NCBI GenBank assembly: GCA_905235085.1
Contig: CAJOKD010000006.1
Span: 35,667 to 99,666, forward strand
Reading direction: 5' to 3'
DNA length: 64,000 nucleotides
DNA from: an uncultured Bacteroidales bacterium
GTDB lineage: Bacteria > Bacteroidota > Bacteroidia > Bacteroidales > UBA932
Under the pieces are notes generated by a model. The model was not told the DNA's origin, made no database searches, and saw nothing but the letters and a program-made list of their open reading frames with translations. Made by a program: the position numbers and the translations under genes. Positions 32,604 through 41,337 of this stretch are shown one piece after another (position 1 is the stretch's first letter; the number at the start of each line of letters is the position of its first letter).

Positions 32604-34213
32604 CTCCCACCTCCTTTCCTGAACAAAGCCGCTGCATTGCATCCTCCGAAACCCGAAAGCAACTTGACGAAGGCATTCCTGTCTGTCTTACGCGGCTCTG
32701 GGCTCATATCGACCGGACAGGAAACCCCGTTCCGGGAATATCCCCTCGTACCGAGAATCGTCCCGTCATCGATCGAAGCCATCGAGAGTATTGTTTCGAG
32801 TATCCCTGCAGCACCCATCGTGTGCCCGTAATATCCCTTGAGACTGTTGACAGGAACACTTCCGAGACCCGCCCTGTCAAGAGCGATGGATTCCATCTCG
32901 TCGTTGTAGGCAGTCGATGTCCCGTGAACCGAGACCAATGCCAGTTCATCGGACGGGGAGTCACCCAATGCGGTCCTGAGCGCCCTGAAACTGCCATCTC
33001 CGGTCCTGGATGGGCCGGAAATATGGTTCGCATCGTTGCGTATCGCACCGCGGAGAAGGCACCAGTCACCCTCTTCCGGCACTTTCCTGCCATATATGAC
33101 GGTGGCTGCTGCTTCTCCGAGATTAAGTCCTTTGCGATCAGCATCGAACGGTCTGCAAGCCTCGTCAGAGAGAGCTTTGAACGACTGGAATCCGGAAATG
33201 ATGAACCTGGACTGCACATCGGAGCCTGTCACCACGACCGTATCGTATTTCCCGTCCATCAGTTCCCTCATAGCGACTATCTGAGCACAAAGCCCGGAAA
33301 TGCATGCGTTGGAAACCACCAGAGGTGTCACCTTATTGCCAAAGAACGAAGCTATCTTGGATGCAGATACTCCGAGTCTCTCGTTTTCAACAGGTCCGTC
33401 AGGATCTTCCAACAGTTCCACATTGCCTTTGGTCGAAGAGATTACGAACAGCACCCTATCGGAAGCCGGATCCAGATCCGTCTGCGCCAAAGCCTTGGCC
33501 ACCGACAGGATGATCCTCCTTTCGAACCTGGTATATTCATTCCCGATTCCGAAGGAAGAATATTCCTCCGACAAGGAAGATTCGTCTATTAACGATGCGA
33601 AAAAGGCCTCCGGGAGTTCCCTGGTGGCAGGATAATGCCTTAGCGCGGATCTTCCTTCCAAAACTGCCCGGTAATTCGCTTCAGTGGTGGTCCCGAGCGG
33701 AGAGACGATGTTGTCCGCGATCTTGACCACAGCCTCCGGAACCTCCACGGTCCGAGATTCGTCCAGGGCGATGGTCATCGATCCTTCCGCAATCCTCCCA
33801 GTATCAGAGCAAACCTCGGCGGACACCACCAGGATGGTTCCGAACTCGCTCGTGACGTCTATAGTCGTAACCAAAGTCTCGCCGTAGCGAGGACTCCTGG
33901 ATATCCTGAAATCGTTGACAGCACATACATAGCCGATATTCACCGGCTTGTGGAGGATGTACTTGTTGATGAATCCGATCCTGGCCGCACAGGTCTGGGC
34001 GACGTTTTCGATGAGACCCTCCCTCAGCAGTCCACCGTCCTGTATGAAGACGTTATCGCCTGACACGTCGAATTCAGTGACTGTCCTCACATAATCGAAG
34101 GATATCAGCCTGGAGACCATCACGAAGGGCACCCTCTGTGGAAGGATGCCGCCGATTTCCACCTTGGAGAAATCGAATGCCCTAAGTTCTTCGTCAGTCA
34201 TTCCAGAATTCAT
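32600..34213 (-). CDS. ApeP-like hot-dog domain fused to a ketosynthase
   Basis: 537 residues in two domains. Residues 1-155 are a hot-dog fold: ILPQRVPFVMVSRL, then GLLREGLIENVAQTCAAR, which keeps the FabZ-type Glu (IENVAQ) but has no HFPG His. Residues about 165-537 are a ketosynthase with Cys in VVSNACISGLCAQ, His in SVHGTSTAYND and His in YYGHTMGAAGI, all intact. In aryl-polyene clusters known to me ApeP and the ketosynthase are separate proteins. ATG at 34213 or 34201 could start it; both overlap the acyltransferase gene slightly. Confidence 0.8.
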   Translation of the reverse strand: MNSGMTDEELRAFDFSKVEIGGILPQRVPFVMVSRLISFDYVRTVTEFDVSGDNVFIQDGGLLREGLIENVAQTCAARIGFINKYILHKPVNIGYVCAVNDFRISRSPRYGETLVTTIDVTSEFGTILVVSAEVCSDTGRIAEGSMTIALDESRTVEVPEAVVKIADNIVSPLGTTTEANYRAVLEGRSALRHYPATRELPEAFFASLIDESSLSEEYSSFGIGNEYTRFERRIILSVAKALAQTDLDPASDRVLFVISSTKGNVELLEDPDGPVENERLGVSASKIASFFGNKVTPLVVSNACISGLCAQIVAMRELMDGKYDTVVVTGSDVQSRFIISGFQSFKALSDEACRPFDADRKGLNLGEAAATVIYGRKVPEEGDWCLLRGAIRNDANHISGPSRTGDGSFRALRTALGDSPSDELALVSVHGTSTAYNDEMESIALDRAGLGSVPVNSLKGYYGHTMGAAGILETILSMASIDDGTILGTRGYSRNGVSCPVDMSPEPRKTDRNAFVKLLSGFGGCNAAALFRKGGGR

Positions 34214-35081
34214 AGAAGTTGAACCATTGGTCAGGGTACATACGTATCACCGAATCCACCCTCGAGGCATATTCCTGAGCCATCTTGACCGCGCGTGCAT
34301 CCCTGTCAAGTCCATCCAGGCCGTTATCCAGCCTGTAGAGAAGCGCCTTGTACTTCTTGTAACCGATCCTCATCACGAAGACGGCTATCGCAGGAACCTT
34401 CCTCATCGCGGCCAGGATGAAAGGACCGAGCGGGAGCTCCGCAGCAGCATCCAGTATCCTTACTTCAGCCACCTTGTTGGAGCCGAACACGCGGTCTCCG
34501 TGGATATTCACTATCTCTCCGTCAGCCAACGCATTGTTCAGTGCGACCAAATGCGACATATCGTCGGAAATGGGAATGAGCCTGATATTGTTCGGCCCAA
34601 GCATCTTGTTCCTGTTTTCCGTCACGGTCCTGGCTTCTTCTCCGAATACCAGGGCGTTGATCGGCTTCCCCGCCTTGAGCACATACCCCGCCATCTCGTC
34701 GCTGCCGATGTGCGAACTTACCTGCAGGAAGCCCTCCGGCCTGCCGCAAAGTTCCTCATAGACAGGCATTTCCGGCACCTCTACGCGGAATTTTTTACCG
34801 GCATAGGCGCCAAAACGGTCGATTATCACCTTGCCGAAAGAAACGTGGTTGAGCCAAACGTGGAAGAATGCCTTTGCAGGACCGTAGCCGTGACGCTTCC
34901 TGAAATAGTGGTAATCTGCAATGTAAGCCTTGTGGTTCACGACCATATAGACAGGAACAGCAAGATGCATAAAGAAATACATCAGCCACAGCGGGACGAC
35001 CTTCATCATCCCGATCAAGGCACGGTGCATCCAGGACGTTCCGTCCGTTCCGCCTTGCCATTTCCTGCCTTCTTCCGCCAT
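34194..35081 (-). CDS. LpxL/HtrB-like acyltransferase (pigment cluster)
   Basis: 295 residues; similar to the lipid A late acyltransferases. An N-terminal hydrophobic helix (about residues 24-48) anchors it at the inner membrane. The catalytic HX4E motif is SSHIGSDEMAGY (near residue 145). NIHGDRVFG and LPLGPFILAAM follow as in the family. In this cluster it probably transfers the aryl-polyene or a partner fatty acid to a lipid acceptor rather than making lipid A. ACP-2 lies 1 base upstream. Confidence 0.82.
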   Translation of the reverse strand: MAEEGRKWQGGTDGTSWMHRALIGMMKVVPLWLMYFFMHLAVPVYMVVNHKAYIADYHYFRKRHGYGPAKAFFHVWLNHVSFGKVIIDRFGAYAGKKFRVEVPEMPVYEELCGRPEGFLQVSSHIGSDEMAGYVLKAGKPINALVFGEEARTVTENRNKMLGPNNIRLIPISDDMSHLVALNNALADGEIVNIHGDRVFGSNKVAEVRILDAAAELPLGPFILAAMRKVPAIAVFVMRIGYKKYKALLYRLDNGLDGLDRDARAVKMAQEYASRVDSVIRMYPDQWFNFYEFWND

Positions 35082-35082
35082 C

Positions 35083-35325
35083 CTATTCGGTCTTTGCCTG
35101 GATGAATGCGTAGAGGTCCGCCAGAGTAGCCAGCTTCGCGAGTTCCTCAGACTTTACCTTGACTCCGAATTCCTTGTCTATCAAGACAATGATATCTACG
35201 ATGTCGAGGCTGTCGATACCCAGGTCCTTCTTAAGGGAGGCTCCTTCCTCGAGCAGGGATTCCTCGATTTCGAATTCTTCAACCAGGAATCCGTTGACCT
35301 TTGTGATAATTGCTTCCTTGTCCAT
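35083..35325 (-). CDS. Acyl carrier protein 2 (pigment cluster)
   Basis: 80-residue ACP with the phosphopantetheine Ser in LGIDSLDIVDI and an acidic helix II. It differs from ACP 1 in about two thirds of positions, so the two probably serve different partners. Lies between the methyltransferase and the LpxL-like gene with gaps of 10 and 1 bases. Confidence 0.9.
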   Translation of the reverse strand: MDKEAIITKVNGFLVEEFEIEESLLEEGASLKKDLGIDSLDIVDIIVLIDKEFGVKVKSEELAKLATLADLYAFIQAKTE

Positions 35326-35335
35326 ATGCTATTGT

Positions 35336-36433
35336 TTATCTTTTCTTGCAGACCAATATGTTATGCCCCTGGCCTATGCCGTCGATGATGGTTTCGACCT
35401 CCATCCCGGCCTTCCCGATCAGGGATATCAGATCTTCCGAATAATACATCTTGCTGTTGCCGTTGGCCATTGCCGTGAAATACAGGCTCGTCATCGTAAG
35501 GCAGAATGCAGCCGGCTCGAAACGCTGGCGGTTCCAGAGCAATTCCATTATACAGAGCCTTGAATCCGGGCCGAGGATATCGGCCGCCCTCTTCAGGATG
35601 CTGAGAATCTCTTCCTCCGAGAAACAATCCAGGAACTGGCTCATCCAGATGACGTCATATTCCTTGTCGCGAGGGAACGCGGCCGAAGGATCCAGCATAT
35701 CGATTCCGCAACCTTCTATCCTTTCCGCCCCCGGCTTGCCGGCGGTAGCCTTCTTCATAAGCTCTATTTGCTGCGGTAGGTCCAGGATAGTCACGTGTAC
35801 ATCCGGGTCGTGTCCTACGCACTGCAAGGCCCATTTGCCCGTGTTCCCTCCAACATCCAGGAGATTCTTCACCGGGCGGTCGAAAATGACCTCCAATGCC
35901 TTCGAGAAGGAATGGTCGGAATAGAAGTGGTCGAAAGCGAACCAGCTCTTGCGAACCTGCTCCGGAAGGCTTGAGAGGCCTTCGTAAATGGTTTTCCAGT
36001 CTCCGAAATGCTCAAGTCCGGCAGGACGGTGCTCCTTGAACGACTCGTCCAGGCGGAAAAAGCCTTCGTAATTGACATCGTGGTTGAAATCCATATTCAC
36101 CTTGTTCGCTTCATCGGTGAGCAGGAACCAACCAACTTTGGAAAGGGTGAACCTGTCGGTCTCCGGATCCACCAGGATCGTACCGATGCAAAGACTCGCC
36201 TCCATCAGGCATTTGACGGTATAGCCGTCAAGCCCGGTCGCCGAAGCTACCTCTTCCATCGTAAGGCCGTCATTGCTGTCCCTTATCGCATCCAGGATAC
36301 CGTATTTGACCATCAGGCGGGAGGCCTGGAAGACTATCGGGCCGAAAGCTATCATCTCCGCGAATCTCTGAGCCTCGCGGGCACTGTACTGATCGGCGGT
36401 ATACCTTTTCTCTAATTCCGGAAATAGCTTCAT
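35336..36433 (-). CDS. S-adenosylmethionine-dependent methyltransferase (pigment cluster)
   Basis: 365 residues. An N-terminal winged-helix dimerisation domain (YGILDAIRDSNDGLTMEEVA) precedes a class I fold with LLDVGGNTGKWAL as motif I and ILDLPQQIE as motif II, as in O-methyltransferases of the plant/polyketide type. It probably methylates the phenol or a ring carbon of the aryl head; aryl-polyenes from other phyla carry such methyls. ATG at 36433 lies 5 bases after the ammonia-lyase stop. Confidence 0.82.
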   Translation of the reverse strand: MKLFPELEKRYTADQYSAREAQRFAEMIAFGPIVFQASRLMVKYGILDAIRDSNDGLTMEEVASATGLDGYTVKCLMEASLCIGTILVDPETDRFTLSKVGWFLLTDEANKVNMDFNHDVNYEGFFRLDESFKEHRPAGLEHFGDWKTIYEGLSSLPEQVRKSWFAFDHFYSDHSFSKALEVIFDRPVKNLLDVGGNTGKWALQCVGHDPDVHVTILDLPQQIELMKKATAGKPGAERIEGCGIDMLDPSAAFPRDKEYDVIWMSQFLDCFSEEEILSILKRAADILGPDSRLCIMELLWNRQRFEPAAFCLTMTSLYFTAMANGNSKMYYSEDLISLIGKAGMEVETIIDGIGQGHNILVCKKR

Positions 36434-36438
36434 ATCAA

Positions 36439-37974
36439 TCACTTAAGTTTCAAGGGATTGCTCCTCAGATATTCTTCGACCTGAGCGATCTCTTCATAGA
36501 ACGGAGTATCTTCGACGAACACCGGAACGATGGCCCGGATATCCGAATATGTTTTCCTGGAGACCGGAGCCAGCCTGTCTGCGATCCCGAGGCAGTCCAC
36601 GGCCTGGGCCAGGGCGATGTACTGGATGGCGAACACCTGGTAGGCATTGTCCAGGACTCTCTTGGTCAGCAATGCCGTGTTGGTGCCCATACTGACGATA
36701 TCCTGGTTGTCGTTGTTGTTCGGGATACTGTGGACGTAATTCGGCATAGCGAGCGTCTGGCATTCCGCAGTAGTCGAAGTAGCCGTGAACTGGCAGGCCT
36801 GCATACCGTAATTCAGGCCGAGGGTACCCATATTCAGGAACGGAGGAAGGATGCCGTTGATGCGGTCGTGGAACAGGTAGTTCAGCTGCCTTTCCGCGGT
36901 CATCACCATCCTAACGGTGGCTATCTTCACCTTGTCCTCTTCGAGGGATATGTAGTCCCCGTGGAAATTCCCGCCGTGGAATACATTCCTTGCCACAGGA
37001 TCCACGATAGGATTGTCACAGGCTGAATTCAATTCCTCCTCCAGCACCCTGCGTGCATTGGCGAAGGTCTCATAAACCGGACCGAGGATCTGAGGTGTGC
37101 AGCGCAGGGAATAATATGCCTGGACCTTGTGCTCGAAGGTCTTGCTGCCTGAATGGCCGTTGTCATAAAGCTCGTGCTCGCGCTTCTGCAGGCAGCCGCT
37201 CCCTTTGGACAGTTCACGCATACGCCTGGCAATAACCTGCTGTCCTCCGTGCCTGCGGACTGAATTCAGTTCGTCGCTCATTAGGTCGTCGAATGAAGAC
37301 GCTATCTCGTTCATCATCACGGATGCGAGCGTGGCCCAGTCCAGCAGCCTTTCGGCATATATCTGGTTCACGGCGCCGATACCGGTCATAAACGATGTCC
37401 CGTTGGATATGGACAAGCCTTCGCGGATATGGATCTTGAAAGGTTCCAGGCCGTTCTCCCTAAGCACTTCGGCGGAAGGCCGCCATTCTCCTTTGTAATG
37501 GACCTTACCCTCCCCGATCATCGTCAGAGCCATATGGGCAAGCTGCACGAGATCACCGCTGGCTCCCACGCTTCCGTGCTGTGGAATATAAGGGATTATG
37601 TCGGCATTGATCATCCCTACCAGCAGTTCCACCAAGTCCGGATGGACTCCCGACCTGGCCTGGAGGAAGGTCCCCAGCCTGGCAATCATCGAGGCCTTTA
37701 CATATATGTCCTCAAGCGGTTCTCCCGCTCCGGTGGAATGGCTCCTGATTATGTTGTACTGCAGGTCGGTAAGATACTTGTCATCTACCCTCCACTGAGC
37801 CATCGGGCCGAAACCCGTATTGATGCCGTATATTACCTTTTCCGACTCAAATTCCTTGAGAAACTCATAGCACTGCCTGACTTCCTCCATCGGAAGCCCC
37901 ACGATATCAATCTTTTTCCTCCCCAGGAGCAGATCTTCCACTCCCTCAAGGCTGAATTCAAAACGCTCTTTCAT
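36439..37974 (-). CDS. Tyrosine ammonia-lyase (HAL/PAL family)
   Basis: 511 residues. Removes ammonia from an aromatic amino acid. The Ala-Ser-Gly triad that forms the MIO cofactor is in GSVGASGDLVQLAH (near residue 147), with VIYGINTGFGPMAQ before it, NGTSFMTGIG and SIPNNNDNQDIVSMG after it. The RSHSTGAGEPL segment and overall pattern match the flexirubin-cluster tyrosine ammonia-lyase of Flavobacterium johnsoniae as I recall it, so the product is probably p-coumarate rather than urocanate. First gene of the first pigment operon; the earlier TTG at 37977 is not used. Confidence 0.88.
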   Translation of the reverse strand: MKERFEFSLEGVEDLLLGRKKIDIVGLPMEEVRQCYEFLKEFESEKVIYGINTGFGPMAQWRVDDKYLTDLQYNIIRSHSTGAGEPLEDIYVKASMIARLGTFLQARSGVHPDLVELLVGMINADIIPYIPQHGSVGASGDLVQLAHMALTMIGEGKVHYKGEWRPSAEVLRENGLEPFKIHIREGLSISNGTSFMTGIGAVNQIYAERLLDWATLASVMMNEIASSFDDLMSDELNSVRRHGGQQVIARRMRELSKGSGCLQKREHELYDNGHSGSKTFEHKVQAYYSLRCTPQILGPVYETFANARRVLEEELNSACDNPIVDPVARNVFHGGNFHGDYISLEEDKVKIATVRMVMTAERQLNYLFHDRINGILPPFLNMGTLGLNYGMQACQFTATSTTAECQTLAMPNYVHSIPNNNDNQDIVSMGTNTALLTKRVLDNAYQVFAIQYIALAQAVDCLGIADRLAPVSRKTYSDIRAIVPVFVEDTPFYEEIAQVEEYLRSNPLKLK

Positions 37975-37998
37975 CAAAAACCCTCGAGATTAATCTTA

Positions 37999-38006
37999 CA
38001 AAGATA
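37999..38006 (-). promoter_or_regulatory. Promoter of the first pigment operon
   Basis: CAAAGATA reads TATCTTTG on the minus strand, an exact TAnnTTTG, 24 bases before the ammonia-lyase ATG. No clear -33 box is seen at the standard spacing. Confidence 0.55.
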
Positions 38007-38021
38007 CTGAATTCAAAAGAC

Positions 38022-38058
38022 TAAAAAAAGGGCAGAACTTGATATGAGTCCCGCCCTT
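38022..38058 (-). terminator. Terminator after the small outer-membrane protein gene
   Basis: On the minus strand AAGGGC (38058-38053) pairs with GCCCTT (38033-38028) and is followed by a run of seven T (38029-38023, partly in the stem). It lies 18 bases after the stop of the barrel gene and 16 before the pigment-operon promoter box, separating the two units. Confidence 0.7.
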
Positions 38059-38076
38059 GAAATGTTGAGATAACTC

Positions 38077-38553
38077 TTAGAATGCGTACCTTACGCCGAT
38101 ACCCATAGTGAAGGGACCGTTGTCACGGACTTTGCCGTCACCGAACATCAGTCGCGGACGGAAGTCCACGGAGAGGCTGAGAGGGAAATCGAAGGTATAT
38201 TCAAGTCCCACGTTGCCTAATACACCGACATAGACCACGTTTTCCTCAGCAGCGTTCTCCCAAACGGCTACGCTGGCTCCGGGGCCGCAATAGAATCCCC
38301 AGCTTCCGGAAGGAGTCCAGTCCGGCTGGGCTATCATAAAGTTGTAGATACCGTCCACGTGGAAGGCATTGGTGCTGAAACCATCGTCAAGACCAAGCTC
38401 GAACTCGAGGAAATGAGGGCCCCCGAATACATAATTCTCGTAGCTCACATCGACTCCATAGTTGCCGATACGTCCACCGAGAGACTTAGGCTGTGCACCT
38501 GCAAGGGCTGCGAAAACCAATGTCGCAGCAATGATAAGCAATGTCTTTTTCAT
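38077..38553 (-). CDS. Small outer-membrane beta-barrel protein
   Basis: 158 residues; signal peptide MKKTLLIIAATLVFAALAGA. The mature part is an eight-strand-like barrel with alternating Tyr/Phe/Gly and a C-terminal aromatic, GIGVRYAF. No enzyme motif. Sits alone between rnfA and the terminator, so it may be its own unit. Conserved hypothetical in character; role unknown. Confidence 0.7.
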   Translation of the reverse strand: MKKTLLIIAATLVFAALAGAQPKSLGGRIGNYGVDVSYENYVFGGPHFLEFELGLDDGFSTNAFHVDGIYNFMIAQPDWTPSGSWGFYCGPGASVAVWENAAEENVVYVGVLGNVGLEYTFDFPLSLSVDFRPRLMFGDGKVRDNGPFTMGIGVRYAF

Positions 38554-38577
38554 AATTGCGTAAAGATTTTATTCACG

Positions 38578-39180
38578 TTAAACAAGTCCCGAGAATCCCA
38601 TAAACGCCATCGCAAGGATGCCGCAGGTAATCAGGGCGATAGGAATGCCCCTGAATTGCTTTGGGACATCGTTGAGTTCAAGGTGCTCCCTCAATCCTGC
38701 AAAGAGGATCAGAGCCATACCGTAACCGACTGCAGTGGCGAAAGCATAGACTACCGATTCTCCGAGGTTGAGCATATGGGCAGCACCACCACCGAAAGTG
38801 AATTCCTTGGTGACGACGCTCAAGGCCACACCGAGGACAGCACAGTTCGTGGTAATCAGAGGAAGGAATATTCCGAGGGCCTGGTAGAGGGAAGGGCTGA
38901 TCTTCTTGAGCACGATCTCCACCATCTGGACCAGGGTGGCAATCACCAGGATGAATGCTATGGTCTGCAGGAAGGTCAGGCCGAACGGTACGAGGAGATA
39001 CTTGTTGATAAGGTAAGTCACCAAAGTCGCAAAGGTAATCACGAACACCACCGCACCGGACATTCCAGTGGCCGTGGAAAGTTTGTTCGAAACACCCAGG
39101 AACGGACAAGTACCCAGGAATTGCGCCAACATCACATTGTTGACGAATATTGCCGAGATTATGATGAGGAAATATTCCAT
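38578..39180 (-). CDS. rnfA: Rnf electron transport complex subunit A
   Basis: Integral membrane subunit of the Rnf ferredoxin:NAD+ oxidoreductase. 200 residues, six hydrophobic segments, with NNVMLAQFLGTCPFLGVS near the N-terminus, where the conserved Cys helps bind the membrane Fe-S centre. It and RnfE are inverted-topology homologues. Last gene of the rnfBCDGEA run, 3 bases after rnfE. Confidence 0.95.
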   Translation of the reverse strand: MEYFLIIISAIFVNNVMLAQFLGTCPFLGVSNKLSTATGMSGAVVFVITFATLVTYLINKYLLVPFGLTFLQTIAFILVIATLVQMVEIVLKKISPSLYQALGIFLPLITTNCAVLGVALSVVTKEFTFGGGAAHMLNLGESVVYAFATAVGYGMALILFAGLREHLELNDVPKQFRGIPIALITCGILAMAFMGFSGLV

Positions 39181-39183
39181 AAC

Positions 39184-39774
39184 TTAGTTCTTTTTTGCGA
39201 TTTTGTTGAAGAGTACCATCAGGTATCCCAAGGCGATGAAGGCACCGGGAGCCATAATGAACACGAGGAGACCGTCGCCTGAGATGAACTTCCAGCCGAA
39301 GATGGAACCGCTTCCGAGGATCTCCCTCACCATACCGAGCACGGTCAGGGCCATCGTGAAACCGAAGCCGATCCCGAGGCCGTCGAGCGCGGAATCAACT
39401 ATTCCGTTCTTGCTTGCGAAAGCCTCCGCCCTACCGAGAACGATGCAGTTGACCACGATCAGGGGGATGAAAAGACCGAGGGTCTTGTACATATCCGGCG
39501 TATATGCCTGCATCGCGAACTGAAGGATAGTTACGAACGTAGCGATGACCACGATATATACCGGGATATGGACCTTGTCAGGAACCACAGGTGCGATAGC
39601 GGAAATCACTATGTTCGAAAGCACTAGCACGAAAAGCGTAGCAAGACCCATACTCAAGCCATTTATCGCCGAAGTGGTGGTGGCAAGGGTAGGACACATT
39701 CCAAGGAGAAGGACGAAAGTAGGATTCTCCTTGAAGAAACCTTTAGTGAAGATATCAAGTTTTCTCTTGCTCAT
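39184..39774 (-). CDS. rnfE: Rnf electron transport complex subunit E
   Basis: 196 residues; six hydrophobic segments; GFFKENPTFVLLLGMCPTLA carries the conserved Cys that pairs with that of RnfA. Part of the membrane core that couples electron flow to Na+ or H+ movement. Spacing of 3 bases to each neighbour supports one transcript. Confidence 0.95.
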   Translation of the reverse strand: MSKRKLDIFTKGFFKENPTFVLLLGMCPTLATTTSAINGLSMGLATLFVLVLSNIVISAIAPVVPDKVHIPVYIVVIATFVTILQFAMQAYTPDMYKTLGLFIPLIVVNCIVLGRAEAFASKNGIVDSALDGLGIGFGFTMALTVLGMVREILGSGSIFGWKFISGDGLLVFIMAPGAFIALGYLMVLFNKIAKKN

Positions 39775-39777
39775 AGC

Positions 39778-40344
39778 CTATTCTCCTTTGATTGTTTTGA
39801 ATGCCTCGACAGCGTTCTTGACCGCCAGAGAATATGCCCTGGAAGTGATCGTGGACGCCGTGATCGCATCTACATCACCTCCGTCCTTCTTGACGGTGAG
39901 GATCTTCTGCGAAGGATCGAAGCCCTTGAACTGGTTCATAAAGTGCTCGTCCTCGGTGCACTTGGCACCGAGTCCCGGAGTCTCCGTGTGCGACAGTACG
40001 GAAGTGTTGTACACCTTCCCGTCCGGAGTCAGGCCGACCATCACGGTCAAAGGGCCGCCGAAGCCCGCGGTCGTGGACTTGATAGCATAAGCAGCAGGAG
40101 TACCGTCAGATGATTTGCTGACATAATACTCCGAAGCCTGTCCGCCGACCTCTACAGGAACGGCTTCGGACAGTTCCCCGCCCTCAGGCAGGACTGCGTT
40201 GACAGAAGCCCTGAGGATGTCAGCGTTCGTCTTGGCGATAGGCTCAGCCGTAAGGGCGTACATTCCTCCAAGGAGCGCTGAACAAACCAGGCATACCAAG
40301 GTAAGGCACAGGGCCATATTCAGAAGATTGGATTTTGCTGCCAT
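39778..40344 (-). CDS. rnfG: Rnf electron transport complex subunit G
   Basis: 188 residues; one N-terminal transmembrane helix (about residues 9-30) and a periplasmic FMN domain. The covalent FMN-binding Thr is in ASTITSRAY. GLTPDGKVY and ETPGLGAKC are further family marks. Flavinylated by an ApbE-type enzyme, not encoded in this window. Confidence 0.94.
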   Translation of the reverse strand: MAAKSNLLNMALCLTLVCLVCSALLGGMYALTAEPIAKTNADILRASVNAVLPEGGELSEAVPVEVGGQASEYYVSKSSDGTPAAYAIKSTTAGFGGPLTVMVGLTPDGKVYNTSVLSHTETPGLGAKCTEDEHFMNQFKGFDPSQKILTVKKDGGDVDAITASTITSRAYSLAVKNAVEAFKTIKGE

Positions 40345-40347
40345 ATC

Positions 40348-41331
40348 CTATGCCCTCCCGTATTTTTTCTGATGGAACCACTTGTTCAGGAGCGGGACCA
40401 CCGAATTCATTATAAGTATAGCGAAGCTCACTCCTTCGGGATATGAGCCGAAATACCTGATCATCAATGTAATGAAACCGATTCCTAAACCGAATATGAT
40501 GCCTCCCTTCGTGGTCATTGGTGATGTCACGTAATCGGTAGCCATAAAGCAGGAACCTAGGATGAGACCACCGGTGAGAAGGTTGAAGAGAGGATCGGTG
40601 AACTGCATCGGGTTTGCAAGCCAGAAGATTGCCGAGACGGCAGCCACGGTGCCGAGGATCGAAAGGGTGATCCAAGGCTTGATCACCTTCCGGACAAGGA
40701 GATAGACGAATCCCACGAGGAGGGCGATCGCACAGGCTTCTCCAGCCGATCCACCGATGTTGGCGAACAGCATCTGGGAATATGAATACCCGTGGCCGGC
40801 CATCAGCTCAGGAACGGAAGCGCCCTGCATCAAGCCTTCCTTGATGACACCGAGCGGAGTCGCACCGGTAACGGCATCGACGCCGAACAGTCCCTGAGGC
40901 TGTACCCAGTGGGTCATATATGTCGGGAAGGAAATGAGCAGGAAAACACGGCCTACGAGAGCAGGATTGAATACATTCTGTCCCAGACCTCCGAAAGTCA
41001 TCTTCGCGACTCCGATAGCCACGATCGCGCCGATCAGGACCACCCACCACGGTGTTGTGGAAGGCAGGTTGAGCGCGAGCAGGAGACCTGTGACAGCAGC
41101 TGACCAGTCCCCTATCGTACAAGGCTTGCGAAGCAGGTATTTAGTCACAGACCACTCGATCAGTATGCACGAGAGCACGCTCACTGCAAGCACCAGCAGT
41201 TCCTTCCAGCCATAGAACACGACCGATACGATCACCGCCGGCAGCAACGCGATCACGACATCGCGCATCAGGACCGCCGTCGTGGTCTTGGAATGCAGGT
41301 GAGGATTCGGTGAAACCAATATTTTGTCCAT
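40348..41331 (-). CDS. rnfD: Rnf electron transport complex subunit D
   Basis: 327 residues; about eight to ten membrane helices. The covalent FMN Thr is in SPMTTKGGIIFG (near residue 276). SPNPHLHSKTTT at the N-terminus is the usual RnfD/NqrB start. Sits between rnfC and rnfG. Confidence 0.94.
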   Translation of the reverse strand: MDKILVSPNPHLHSKTTTAVLMRDVVIALLPAVIVSVVFYGWKELLVLAVSVLSCILIEWSVTKYLLRKPCTIGDWSAAVTGLLLALNLPSTTPWWVVLIGAIVAIGVAKMTFGGLGQNVFNPALVGRVFLLISFPTYMTHWVQPQGLFGVDAVTGATPLGVIKEGLMQGASVPELMAGHGYSYSQMLFANIGGSAGEACAIALLVGFVYLLVRKVIKPWITLSILGTVAAVSAIFWLANPMQFTDPLFNLLTGGLILGSCFMATDYVTSPMTTKGGIIFGLGIGFITLMIRYFGSYPEGVSFAILIMNSVVPLLNKWFHQKKYGRA

Positions 41332-41337
41332 ACGCTA

